From NCBI GenBank assembly GCA_013334565.1, contig JAAXXI010000002.1, positions 27,640 through 91,639 of the forward strand: a stretch of DNA of 64,000 nucleotides. The letters run 5' to 3'. Below, piece by piece: positions 37,080 through 44,631 of the stretch (within the stretch, counting starts at the first letter, position 1; every line of letters starts with the position of its first letter). A model generated the notes under the pieces. It was not told the DNA's origin. It was given only the letters and a program-made list of their open reading frames with translations, and did no database searches. The stretch comes from Chlorobiaceae bacterium (lineage in GTDB: Bacteria; Bacteroidota; Chlorobiia; Chlorobiales; Chlorobiaceae). The position numbers and the translations under genes are program-made.

Positions 37080-38408
37080 TCAATTGCTGCCGGCATAATA
37101 GGTCAGTTCGCTTTTCGCGATGCAGTAATCATACTGTGCCTGGTTGAGGCGAAGCTTCGCATAGGTAAATGCACCTTCGCGCATCAGCAGTTCGAACGTC
37201 ATGGCCATGCCGCTCCTGAACTGCGTACTGATATAATCGAGACTCACCTTTGCCTCGTCAAGCGCCTGCCGGGCGACGGCAATTCTCGCTTTCGCGGTTT
37301 TAAGCTCGCGCAGGGACTTCCTGACTTCGACAAGGCTTCCGTCCCTGGCAGCCTCGTAGGTATACATCGCCTCGAGCTCCTGAGCCCTTGCCTCCTGTAT
37401 CTTTCCTTCGGATGCCATGCCATCGAACAGGTCCCACTGAACATTGAGGCCCATCATCCAGCTCGAACCGCCGTTGAAGATTTCGCTGCTGTGCAGGTCG
37501 GTGCGCAGGAATCCGTTGACCCTCGGAAGTCTTGCCGCCCTGGCCATTTCAGCCTGCTTTGCCGCGATATCGCGATAGCCCTGCATCGCAAGGAGGTCTT
37601 TCCTTTTTTCAGGCGCCCGGTCGTCATCGACAAGGGGAACCCCCCTGTCCACGACAAAATCACCCGCAGGAACGATAGTGACGTTCGAATCGATATTCAG
37701 CAGGGACTTCAAGGCATCCGAAGCGTTTTTGACGGCATCGAACAGCATGAGCTTCTGTTCGTTCAGTTCCGCGAGCCTCACCTCCGTGGAAAGCTTGTCC
37801 GATTTCGACATCATTCCGGAACTGTACCCGGCAGCGGCTTCCCTGCTGTGAACCTGCATGGTCGCGATGGACTGGTCAATCGCTTCGATATTCCGGCGTG
37901 CGAGCACAAGTCCGTAATAGAGTTTCGAAACCTGAAGCTCGATAGTTTCCGCAGTTCTTCCGGCCATATACTCCTGGGCTGTTTTGGCGCTTTTCGCAAT
38001 CGCCCTTCCGACAGCCGCATCCGCGTTGAAAATCGGTTGCATGACCGTCACGGAGGTATTGAAATCATTGATGACGAAGGCATTGTTCAGCTTGGCCGGA
38101 CTGAAATCAGCCGTCTCGACGATGTTCTGCTGCAGTTTGAACACCAGAGCCGCGCCAGGGTCGTTGGTGACGACCGCGTTCTCCGAGATGGTCACTTTGG
38201 GCAGGGTACTCTGCCTGGTCTGCGTGATTTTCGCTTCTGCCTGGGCGACACGGCTTTTCGCCGCCTTGATGACGAAATTGTTTTCCTTCGCCATCCTGAG
38301 CGCCTCGTCCAGGGAAAGCTTCATTGTCCTTTGAGCTTCTTTCGCCTCGCCCGTACCGCTCATGGCGGCAAGGATTGCAAAGACGGCTATGATTTTTGAA
38401 AATTTCAT
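37080..38408 (-). CDS. TolC family outer membrane efflux protein
   Basis: The 442-residue protein has a signal peptide (cleavage near GEAKE, about residue 22) and the duplicated outer-membrane-efflux-protein repeat, long Ala/Glu/Lys-rich helices with two beta segments (around SENAVVTND and FLRTDLHSS). It ends in a helical stretch. It forms the outer membrane duct for the RND pump encoded two genes later. It begins 3 bp after the repressor gene stop region and its 3' end is close to the mini-adaptor start, so it is the second gene of the operon. Confidence 0.9.
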   Translation of the reverse strand: MKFSKIIAVFAILAAMSGTGEAKEAQRTMKLSLDEALRMAKENNFVIKAAKSRVAQAEAKITQTRQSTLPKVTISENAVVTNDPGAALVFKLQQNIVETADFSPAKLNNAFVINDFNTSVTVMQPIFNADAAVGRAIAKSAKTAQEYMAGRTAETIELQVSKLYYGLVLARRNIEAIDQSIATMQVHSREAAAGYSSGMMSKSDKLSTEVRLAELNEQKLMLFDAVKNASDALKSLLNIDSNVTIVPAGDFVVDRGVPLVDDDRAPEKRKDLLAMQGYRDIAAKQAEMARAARLPRVNGFLRTDLHSSEIFNGGSSWMMGLNVQWDLFDGMASEGKIQEARAQELEAMYTYEAARDGSLVEVRKSLRELKTAKARIAVARQALDEAKVSLDYISTQFRSGMAMTFELLMREGAFTYAKLRLNQAQYDYCIAKSELTYYAGSN

Positions 38409-38411
38409 GGG

Positions 38412-38645
38412 TTACTGCTGTTTGACGATAAGCTTGATGATTTTTTCAACGCTGCTGCTGTCATTCTTGCCCAGACATGCCTTGAGGTTCCTGTCGAGCA
38501 CCAGCGAAAACGTATTGTCGAGCGCGGCTTTTGCCGCCTGGAACTGGGTAATGATCTGACTGCACTCTTCGCCTCTCTCGATCATCCTGGCAAGTCCATC
38601 GATCTGCCCGCCAACCTTTTTCAGCCTGAGAATCACGTCTTCCAT
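38412..38645 (-). CDS. CsoR/RcnR/CstR family transcriptional repressor
   Basis: From the ATG at 38645 (AGGAAATCCC just upstream) this is a 77-residue all-helical DNA-binding repressor of the DUF156 family, with LRLKKVGGQIDGLARMIERGEEC at the start of the signature (GGQIDGLARMIE). The two effector cysteines are Cys28 and Cys57, spaced 29 as in CsoR and CstR. The copper ligand His, four residues before the second Cys in CsoR, is Asn53 here. That favours a persulfide-sensing CstR-like or divergent sensor over Cu(I). It heads the operon and has a dyad operator upstream, so autoregulation is likely. Confidence 0.85.
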   Translation of the reverse strand: MEDVILRLKKVGGQIDGLARMIERGEECSQIITQFQAAKAALDNTFSLVLDRNLKACLGKNDSSSVEKIIKLIVKQQ

Positions 38646-38696
38646 GGGATTTCCTGTTTTATGATGAAAGGATGTTCCTGAATTAACAATCATTAA

Positions 38697-38719
38697 ATAC
38701 CCGTACCCCGTACAGGTAT
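38697..38719 (-). promoter_or_regulatory. Dyad operator/promoter of the repressor-RND operon
   Basis: A perfect dyad, ATACC-C-GTAC-CCC-GTAC-A-GGTAT, lies 52 bp upstream of the repressor ATG. Its GC-rich centre with ATACC/GGTAT arms is the kind of site bound by CsoR/CstR repressors. On the minus strand it sits between a TTATAC-like -35 and a TATTTA-like -10 sequence, where binding would block transcription. Confidence 0.65.
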
Positions 38720-38794
38720 AATGTACAACAAAAGAAAGGACAATGCAAGAGGGGGGGATGCAGGTTGATCCGGATGGAAATCAGGGGTGAAGGA

Positions 38795-39412
38795 TCACTT
38801 TCCGGACGCGGCTATCTCCAGATCAGAGCAGCAGATATCGGACTGGACACGGCAGAGCATGCTCTCTGTCGCCTGCTGCATGATCTGCGACATGATGGCT
38901 TCGCTCATGAACTTGAGAATGCCTTCCGGCATGAGGTTCAACGGAAAGGTAAGCTGGAAGTCGAGCGTGATGCTGGTATCGAAAAAGACGGATGTCCGGT
39001 TGTCTTTCTGGTGGAGCAGGAAAATTTCGGAATTCGCTTTTCCGACAAACGTATGAGGATTGACGATCTCGAATTCGGGATTGTCCGGAACATGGTCCCA
39101 TTTGATCCTTTTGACGGAGCGGTGGAAATGATCCTGGTTCTTCAGCTTCGGAAGCAGGACACTGCTCTGGTGATCATCGAGGGAGAAGCTTTCTTCCTGC
39201 TGTTTGACGAAAAATACCGCGGTGATCGGATGTTCGCGGGGATCTTTCACTTCGAAGACCCACTGGAAAACGTCGTGGTCAACGAAATACCTGACATTGG
39301 TACAGTAGGGATTACACTTGAGTATCTTTTCATGATTCGAAAAATAAACGGTCGATTCATGAAGGCATGAGTCAAGAACGATATGAGCATTGCTTTTTCC
39401 GACAACTTCCAT
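38795..39412 (-). CDS. DUF1997/SRPBCC-like protein, unknown
   Basis: The 205-residue soluble protein starts without a signal peptide. It has alternating strands and a final amphipathic helix (LKFMSEAIMSQIMQQATESML), the outline of a helix-grip (SRPBCC) fold. The segment YFSNHEKILKCNPYC near residue 25 and LTFPLNLMPEGILKFM near the end resemble DUF1997 proteins found in phototrophs, which is a tentative match. It lies upstream of the csm locus on the minus strand, after the RND operon. A lipid- or pigment-binding role is possible but not shown. Confidence 0.65.
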   Translation of the reverse strand: MEVVGKSNAHIVLDSCLHESTVYFSNHEKILKCNPYCTNVRYFVDHDVFQWVFEVKDPREHPITAVFFVKQQEESFSLDDHQSSVLLPKLKNQDHFHRSVKRIKWDHVPDNPEFEIVNPHTFVGKANSEIFLLHQKDNRTSVFFDTSITLDFQLTFPLNLMPEGILKFMSEAIMSQIMQQATESMLCRVQSDICCSDLEIAASGK

Positions 39413-39591
39413 AACAGTGCAATAATAGGGTATTCAAGAACATTCCGGCGGGAGTATCGAATTGAATGAACGCCTCCCGCATGCTGAGAGTTCCTGACGG
39501 AAAACGATTCATTTCAAAACGCGAAAAAGCGGGACAAGGGCCCGGGGAGCTGTTCCCCGGGTTCACCCCTATGCATTCCCTCTCGGAATAT

Positions 39592-39975
39592 TTACTCTTT
39601 TTTCAGGCCGTCCGCAATTTTCTTCGTCGCACCCGAAAGCATGGTGAAGGTCATATCGATCACCATGACCTGTGACTTGTTGATATCGACAAAAGCCTGG
39701 CACATCTCCTTGAATGCCGCGACCGTGTCAATTCCGGATCCTGGCTGGGCCTGAGGTGGGGCTGATACTGCCGCTGCTGGCGCAGCCTTCGGGGCCGCGG
39801 GCTGCGCAGGCCTGCTTTCAGGCTGCTGCATCAGCTGTTCCGGAACTCTTGCGGGAGGTTCCGCTTTCGGGACAGGAGGCTGGGCTTTCGGGGCGGGAGC
39901 TGCCGGTTTCGGTGGCTCCGGTGCACTTTTTCTGAACCGGGCAAAAAAGCCGCGTTTTTTTTCTTCCTGTGCCAT
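39592..39975 (-). CDS. Pro/Ala-rich protein with C-terminal helical domain, unknown
   Basis: I do not recognise this 127-residue protein. It begins with a basic, aromatic patch (KKRGFFARFRK), followed by a disordered Pro-Ala-Lys/Glu linker (about residues 17-78). The last 45 residues (DTVAAFKEMCQAFVDINKSQ and onward) form one or two amphipathic helices with hydrophobic spacing somewhat like CsmB helices. No signal peptide or catalytic motif is seen. It lies 1.1 kb from csmB, so a surface or scaffold role near the chlorosome or membrane is a guess. Confidence 0.65.
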   Translation of the reverse strand: MAQEEKKRGFFARFRKSAPEPPKPAAPAPKAQPPVPKAEPPARVPEQLMQQPESRPAQPAAPKAAPAAAVSAPPQAQPGSGIDTVAAFKEMCQAFVDINKSQVMVIDMTFTMLSGATKKIADGLKKE

Positions 39976-40034
39976 AGTGGTATCGTCTTATGTTTTAAGC
40001 AATTGATTTACAGCAAACCTGCCGGCAGACAACC

Positions 40035-40667
40035 TTATTTGCCCTGATCAGACCTCGCGATATCCATAAGTTCCGCAGTGATCGTACTGTAACCGTGCGT
40101 CTCCGCGTAGTCTTCCACGAGACCCTTTATCCCGCCATGCATGAAGGGTGGCAAACCCTGAAGCATCTCAAGGGCTTCTTCGGTCCATTGTATTTTAACT
40201 TTCGACTTCTTGTCATTCTCGTACTCTTCAAGGATATCAAAAACGAAATTCTCGACAGCGTCTTCGCCGGACAGCATGGCTGGAGAAAATATTTTTTCCG
40301 CCAGGATCCGGTTTCCCACAAGATTAATCTTCAGCTGGGGAAGGTACAGAACGGCTGCCATGGCCTCAGGACTGCCGCAGATCAGGAAAAGTGCGAGTTT
40401 CTTCCTCTTCAGGTTTTTTCTCAGGTTCCCCGAAACAAGGGCGCCGAGGAGTTGCGAAGCGACGACGAAGTAGTAAACAGGCGCGCCGAGAAGGACGATA
40501 TCGAAATCCCTGACAAAGCTGTAATCCGCATTGGCCTTGCATCTCGCTTTTTCAACATAGACTCCCTCTTCCGCCAGTTTCATACCGATTGCGTTGATCG
40601 CGGTTTCGGTAGAACCGCTTTTGGACATGCTGTCGTAGAGGATAACAGCCTTCAGTGTTTCAGACAT
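40035..40667 (-). CDS. Flavodoxin-fold protein with C-terminal PCP_red domain
   Basis: Residues 1-150 look like a flavodoxin or flavodoxin-oxidoreductase-like fold (VILYDSMSKSGSTE as phosphate loop near residue 8, IVLLGAPVYYF near 58, FLICGSPE near 94). From Trp161 the protein has WTEEALEMLQGLPPFMHGGI then VEDYAETHG and ITAELM. That is the proto-chlorophyllide reductase (PCP_red, light-independent BchB C-terminal) motif. The fusion is unusual; BchB itself is not here. csmB starts 430 bp away in divergent orientation. A role in pigment metabolism or redox signalling around the photosynthetic apparatus is inference. Conserved FMN-binding residues are only partly evident. Confidence 0.78.
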   Translation of the reverse strand: MSETLKAVILYDSMSKSGSTETAINAIGMKLAEEGVYVEKARCKANADYSFVRDFDIVLLGAPVYYFVVASQLLGALVSGNLRKNLKRKKLALFLICGSPEAMAAVLYLPQLKINLVGNRILAEKIFSPAMLSGEDAVENFVFDILEEYENDKKSKVKIQWTEEALEMLQGLPPFMHGGIKGLVEDYAETHGYSTITAELMDIARSDQGK

Positions 40668-41097
40668 GCTTGCTGTAGAGTTATGACTTTAAATAACATT
40701 GGAACCGGCACTTCCGGAAACCGTTCATATGGAAAACCGCAAAACCGGTTTATAATTTATGAAGATAAAGGTAAAGAATTTATTTGCTTGTTGGAACTCC
40801 TCCCGATGAGTGCCGCAAAACGGCGACAAGATGAAAATCTTCTTTCATGAAAGGCCGGAAACATAACTTCTCTTTTTTTTCAAAAAAACACCGCAGCACT
40901 CAAAAAAAGCAAATGCCGCATCCGGTTCGCTTCTCCTGACCGGATATATCTTTCAGATATATGAACAGTTGTTTGAACCGGCCGCAGCTTTTCCATTTGC
41001 TCTATACGTGAAATTATTTTAACTTGTTGAAAAATAGGTATAAAATACCTTAAGAATGTTGATTCTCTCTCTTCCACAAACCTAAACAATAACCGCT
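40668..41097. other. Divergent intergenic region upstream of csmB
   Basis: This 430-bp AT-rich region separates the flavodoxin-PCP_red gene from csmB and should carry both promoters. It holds an 8-bp hairpin (ATATATCT with AGATATAT, 40944-40962) and a TATAAAAT-like element at 41039-41046 flanked by AGGTA/TACCT. I cannot pair it with a confident -35 box. Confidence 0.5.
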
Positions 41098-41322
41098 ATG
41101 TCAAACGGAACAAACGACGTATCTGGTGCCGTCACCAACCTGATCGACACCTTCGGCAAACTCGCACAGCAGCAGGTTGATGTCATCAACAATGCAGTAA
41201 AAACCGCTGCATCGCTGGTCGATCCGCTCACCAAGACCGCAACCGACCTTGCAGGCACCCTTCTGAACACCTGCAACCAGGTTCTCCAGAGCGTTTCCGC
41301 AGCTATTGCTCCTAAAAAATAA
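41098..41322 (+). CDS. csmB: Chlorosome envelope protein B (CsmB/CsmF family)
   Basis: CsmB is a small, abundant protein of the lipid monolayer enclosing the chlorosome, the bacteriochlorophyll antenna of green sulfur bacteria. The 74 residues match the family: MSNGTN start, amphipathic helices (LIDTFGKLAQQQVDVINNAV) and the SVSAAIAPKK terminus. Length is the same as CsmB. CsmF is a close paralogue, so CsmF cannot be excluded; the C-terminal APKK fits CsmB best as I recall it. It is monocistronic, with a strong terminator, consistent with high expression. It also identifies the organism group. Confidence 0.9.
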   Translation: MSNGTNDVSGAVTNLIDTFGKLAQQQVDVINNAVKTAASLVDPLTKTATDLAGTLLNTCNQVLQSVSAAIAPKK

Positions 41323-41343
41323 GCTGTAGCAGGTTTATCCCTG

Positions 41344-41378
41344 GCACCTTATACTTTGTATAGGGTGCTTTTTTTTTG
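41344..41378 (+). terminator. Rho-independent terminator of csmB
   Basis: An 11-bp stem (41344-41354 with 41358-41368, one G-T pair) with a 3-base loop is followed by ten T. It lies 20 bp past the csmB stop codon. Confidence 0.92.
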
Positions 41379-41464
41379 TTTGCCGCAACGCTTTTTACGA
41401 TGTTTCGCATATCAATACCATTCCCTGTTCCTCGTTTGACAGGACTCTCTCGAACATACCGCTC

Positions 41465-42469
41465 ATGAACATTCCGGAATCCATAACCGGTTTTTTCAGT
41501 CCGGAAATCCGGACACACCTCACGATCGATAAAATCCAGGGCGATGCATCCACCCGGCAATATTTCAGGGTGAACGGGCCTGACGGCTCTTCGATCGCCT
41601 GTTATGACCCAGCCCTGGCCTCTGCCGGCGAAAAGGGTTACCCGTTCATCGTCATGCAGGAACTGTTTGCGGAGCACGGGATTCCCGTTCCTGAAATCAG
41701 GGCGGTCGATGCAGAAAAAGGGCTGCTGCTGCTCGAGGACTGCGGCGACTTACTGCTCCAGAACATTTTCAGCACCCCGCTTCAGGGGGAGGTTCCCGCA
41801 CTGTACCGGAAGATCGTCGATATCATGACAACGCTTCAGTCCATCAGGGGAGTAAACGACCGTATACCGTTCAGTCTCGGTTTTGATCGTGACAAACTCA
41901 TGTTCGAGTTCGATTTCTTCATCGAGCACGCACTGCGGGGATATTTTTCACCGCTTTTCGAGGAACCGTCCATTGCGAAACTTCGAGGGGAGTTCGAGGC
42001 TATAACCGAAGCTCTCGTTCTGCCAGGCCATTTCGTCCTCAACCACCGGGATTTCCACAGCCGGAACATTCTGCTGATGGAAGGAAAGCCCGTCATCATC
42101 GATTTCCAAGACGCCCGCATGGGACTCCCCCAGTATGACGCCGTGTCGCTCGTCAGAGACTCCTATGTCAGGCTGGAAAACACACTTCAGGAAGAGCTCA
42201 AGCTTTACCATCACAATGCACTCTGTGAGCGTGACCTCACCTCTATGGGATTTGACGAATACCTCCACTATTTCGACCTTATGGCATTCCAGAGGAACAT
42301 CAAGGCTGTCGGGACGTTCTGTTACCAGACGAGGGTGAGGAAAAACAACACGTTCGAACGTTCCATAGCGCCCACCATAGCGTACCTGCCGGATTACATC
42401 TCGGCCCGCAGTGAATTGAGAAAAGCAGGGGAAATGCTCAAACCGGTCATTGAAAGGTACAGATCATGA
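41465..42469 (+). CDS. amgK: AmgK-like N-acetylmuramate/N-acetylglucosamine anomeric kinase
   Basis: This 334-residue kinase-like (APH fold) protein matches AmgK, which phosphorylates MurNAc (and GlcNAc) at the anomeric carbon. The N-terminal GDASTRQYFRV loop, the Brenner-type catalytic HRDFHSRN (about residue 195) and the Mg-binding IDFQDARMG with QYDAVSL are all characteristic. Its stop overlaps the start of the next gene by 4 bp (ATGA), and that gene is a MurU-like uridylyltransferase. Together they would turn free MurNAc into UDP-MurNAc, bypassing MurA/MurB. Substrate assignment rests on motif pattern and gene pairing. Confidence 0.85.
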   Translation: MNIPESITGFFSPEIRTHLTIDKIQGDASTRQYFRVNGPDGSSIACYDPALASAGEKGYPFIVMQELFAEHGIPVPEIRAVDAEKGLLLLEDCGDLLLQNIFSTPLQGEVPALYRKIVDIMTTLQSIRGVNDRIPFSLGFDRDKLMFEFDFFIEHALRGYFSPLFEEPSIAKLRGEFEAITEALVLPGHFVLNHRDFHSRNILLMEGKPVIIDFQDARMGLPQYDAVSLVRDSYVRLENTLQEELKLYHHNALCERDLTSMGFDEYLHYFDLMAFQRNIKAVGTFCYQTRVRKNNTFERSIAPTIAYLPDYISARSELRKAGEMLKPVIERYRS

Positions 42470-43407
42470 AAGCGTTCGTCCTTGCCGCAGGTTTCGGCAC
42501 GAGGCTCCGTCCACTGACCGGGCACCTTCCAAAACCGCTGATCCCGGTACTGAATGTTCCGGCCCTTTTCTACACCTTCTTCCTGCTGAAGGAGGCTGGA
42601 ATCAGGGAGATCATCTGCAACATCCACTACCACGCCGATGCGATCGTGAGCTTCATTGAATCGAGCTGCCTGTCGGGGCTCGATATCACCTTTTCGGTCG
42701 AGGAGGAGATCCTCGGCACGGGCGGCGGTCTCAAAAAATGCGAAAAGCTTCTGGAAGAGGACGATTTTCTGCTCGTCAACAGCGATATAATTACCGATAT
42801 TGATTTTGCCGCGCTCATAGGCCACCATCGCCGTTCCGGCAGGCCCGGAACTCTGGTGCTCCATGAAACGCCCGAAGCGGCTGAGATAGGCTATGTCGGC
42901 GTGAAAGACGTTCTGGTCATGGATTTCAGGAACATGCGGGGCACAGGGCTTTTTTCATCGCTTATCTATACGGGCACCGCGGTGCTCGGCCCTGAAATCT
43001 TCCGCTTCCTCGACACCGGTTTTTCAAGCATCGTCGATACCGGCTTTACCGGACTGATCGACAACGGCGGCCTCGGCAGCTTTCTCCACGACGGATTATG
43101 GTGCGATATCGGCACCATCCCGAACTACCGGAAGGCAAACCTCGGGATGACGGCAAGGCTTGCCGCCCTCGGAGACCGGATGGAGCAGGCGATCGGCATG
43201 AGGCCGGAGCTGATTTCCGCTGAAGCAGAAATCGCACCCGACGCCACAGTGAACGGCTCCGTCATAGGAAGGAACTGCCGCATCGGCAGGGGGGCCGCCG
43301 TATCGGGCTCGATCCTGCTTCCCGGCACGGTTGTCCCTGATTTCAGCATTGTTTCAGATGCAGTCGCCGATCCTTTCGGCATCATACCGTTTCAAACGGC
43401 AACATGA
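42466..43407 (+). CDS. murU: MurU-like MurNAc-1-phosphate uridylyltransferase
   Basis: A nucleotidyltransferase of the rmlA/MurU family with the signature LAAGFGTRLRPLT, the sugar-site KPLIPVLNVPAL, and the catalytic Asp pair in LLVNSDIITDIDF. Residues 1-220 form the Rossmann-like core; from about 255 the segment EIAPDATVNGSVIGRNCRIG looks like left-handed beta-helix repeats, which the short Pseudomonas MurU lacks. It is coupled to amgK. UDP-MurNAc production is the likely role, although glucose-1-phosphate or mannose-1-phosphate activity cannot be excluded from sequence alone. Confidence 0.82.
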   Translation: MKAFVLAAGFGTRLRPLTGHLPKPLIPVLNVPALFYTFFLLKEAGIREIICNIHYHADAIVSFIESSCLSGLDITFSVEEEILGTGGGLKKCEKLLEEDDFLLVNSDIITDIDFAALIGHHRRSGRPGTLVLHETPEAAEIGYVGVKDVLVMDFRNMRGTGLFSSLIYTGTAVLGPEIFRFLDTGFSSIVDTGFTGLIDNGGLGSFLHDGLWCDIGTIPNYRKANLGMTARLAALGDRMEQAIGMRPELISAEAEIAPDATVNGSVIGRNCRIGRGAAVSGSILLPGTVVPDFSIVSDAVADPFGIIPFQTAT

Positions 43408-43423
43408 TCAACACGAACCAACC

Positions 43424-44590
43424 ATGACCGTTACAGGCCTCGACATACTCCTCAGGGATATTTCCCCGGTACGCAACAGGAATATCGGACTGATCGTCAA
43501 CCAGACCTCCGTCACCTGCGATCTCAGGTACTCCTGGGAGGTGCTGGAAGGACGCAGCCTCAACATCAGGAAAATTTTCTCGCCCGAACACGGGCTTTTC
43601 GCAACGGAACAGGACCAGATAGCCGTGACCGGCCAGCCGGAATTCGGCTGCGAAATTGTCAGCCTGTACGGCGATTCGGCAGAAACGCTCCTGCCCCGCC
43701 GTGACGTGCTCGACGGCCTCGACCTGGTGCTGTTCGACATCCAGGACGTCGGCTCACGCTACTATACCTATGTGAACACCCTCGCGCTCTTCATGGAAGC
43801 GGTTTCCGGCATGGACATCGAAATCATGGTGCTCGACAGGCCGAACCCCCTTGGGGGCGATATTGTCGAGGGGCCGATGCTCGACATGGCATTCAAATCG
43901 TTTGTCGGCATTTTCCCCATTCCGGTACGGCACGCCCTTACCGCCGGGGAGCTCGCATTCCTTTACAGGGATTACAAAAAACTCGACCTGAAGCTGAGCG
44001 TCGTAAAAATGGAGGGCTGGAAGCGCTCCATGCTCTTCCCGGAAACAGGCCTGCCCTGGATACCGCCATCGCCGAACATGCCGACGTTCGATACCGCCGG
44101 GGTCTATCCCGGCATGTGCCTCTTCGAAGGGCTCAACGCATCGGAAGGACGGGGATCGACCACGCCGTTCCAAGTGTCGGGAGCGCCGTTCGTCAAACCA
44201 GCTGAACTTTGCCGGAAATGCGCATCCTACCCCCTTGACGGGGTAACGTACAGGCCTCTCTGGTTCAAACCGACTTTCCACAAGTTCTCGGGCGAGGTAA
44301 TCGGTGGAGTCTGGCTTCACGTCACCGATTACAAGCGGTTCAGGCCATTCGCTACCGGTGTCGCCATGACCGCTGCGCTCCATGAGCTCTACCCCGGAGA
44401 GCTGCAGTTCCTCAGCGGCGTCTACGAGTTCAATGACACCATCCCGGCATTCGACCTCCTTGCCGGAAACGCTTCGATAAGGAATTCGATCCTTGAAGGA
44501 AAAGATATCGCCGCCATCCTCGCATCATGGATTGAAGACGAAAATCAGTTTCTCGACTTCAAGTCAGGCTACCACCTCTACGAGGCATAA
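43424..44590 (+). CDS. namZ: NamZ-type exo-N-acetylmuramidase (DUF1343)
   Basis: This 388-residue protein belongs to DUF1343, whose founding member NamZ removes MurNAc from the non-reducing end of glycan fragments. Family segments seen are IVNQTSV near residue 24, IFSPEHGLF near 50, LVLFDIQDVGSRYYTY near 100, DRPNPLGG and GLNASEGRGSTTPF near 225. I chose the ATG at 43424, which gives no signal peptide; an upstream frame through murU is not credible. Known NamZ proteins are exported, so a cytoplasmic form implies that imported MurNAc-containing fragments are cut inside. It is the third gene of the salvage run. Confidence 0.88.
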   Translation: MTVTGLDILLRDISPVRNRNIGLIVNQTSVTCDLRYSWEVLEGRSLNIRKIFSPEHGLFATEQDQIAVTGQPEFGCEIVSLYGDSAETLLPRRDVLDGLDLVLFDIQDVGSRYYTYVNTLALFMEAVSGMDIEIMVLDRPNPLGGDIVEGPMLDMAFKSFVGIFPIPVRHALTAGELAFLYRDYKKLDLKLSVVKMEGWKRSMLFPETGLPWIPPSPNMPTFDTAGVYPGMCLFEGLNASEGRGSTTPFQVSGAPFVKPAELCRKCASYPLDGVTYRPLWFKPTFHKFSGEVIGGVWLHVTDYKRFRPFATGVAMTAALHELYPGELQFLSGVYEFNDTIPAFDLLAGNASIRNSILEGKDIAAILASWIEDENQFLDFKSGYHLYEA

Positions 44591-44631
44591 ACTTACGGCA
44601 ACAAGCACACAACCCTGAAATCCGACCAACC

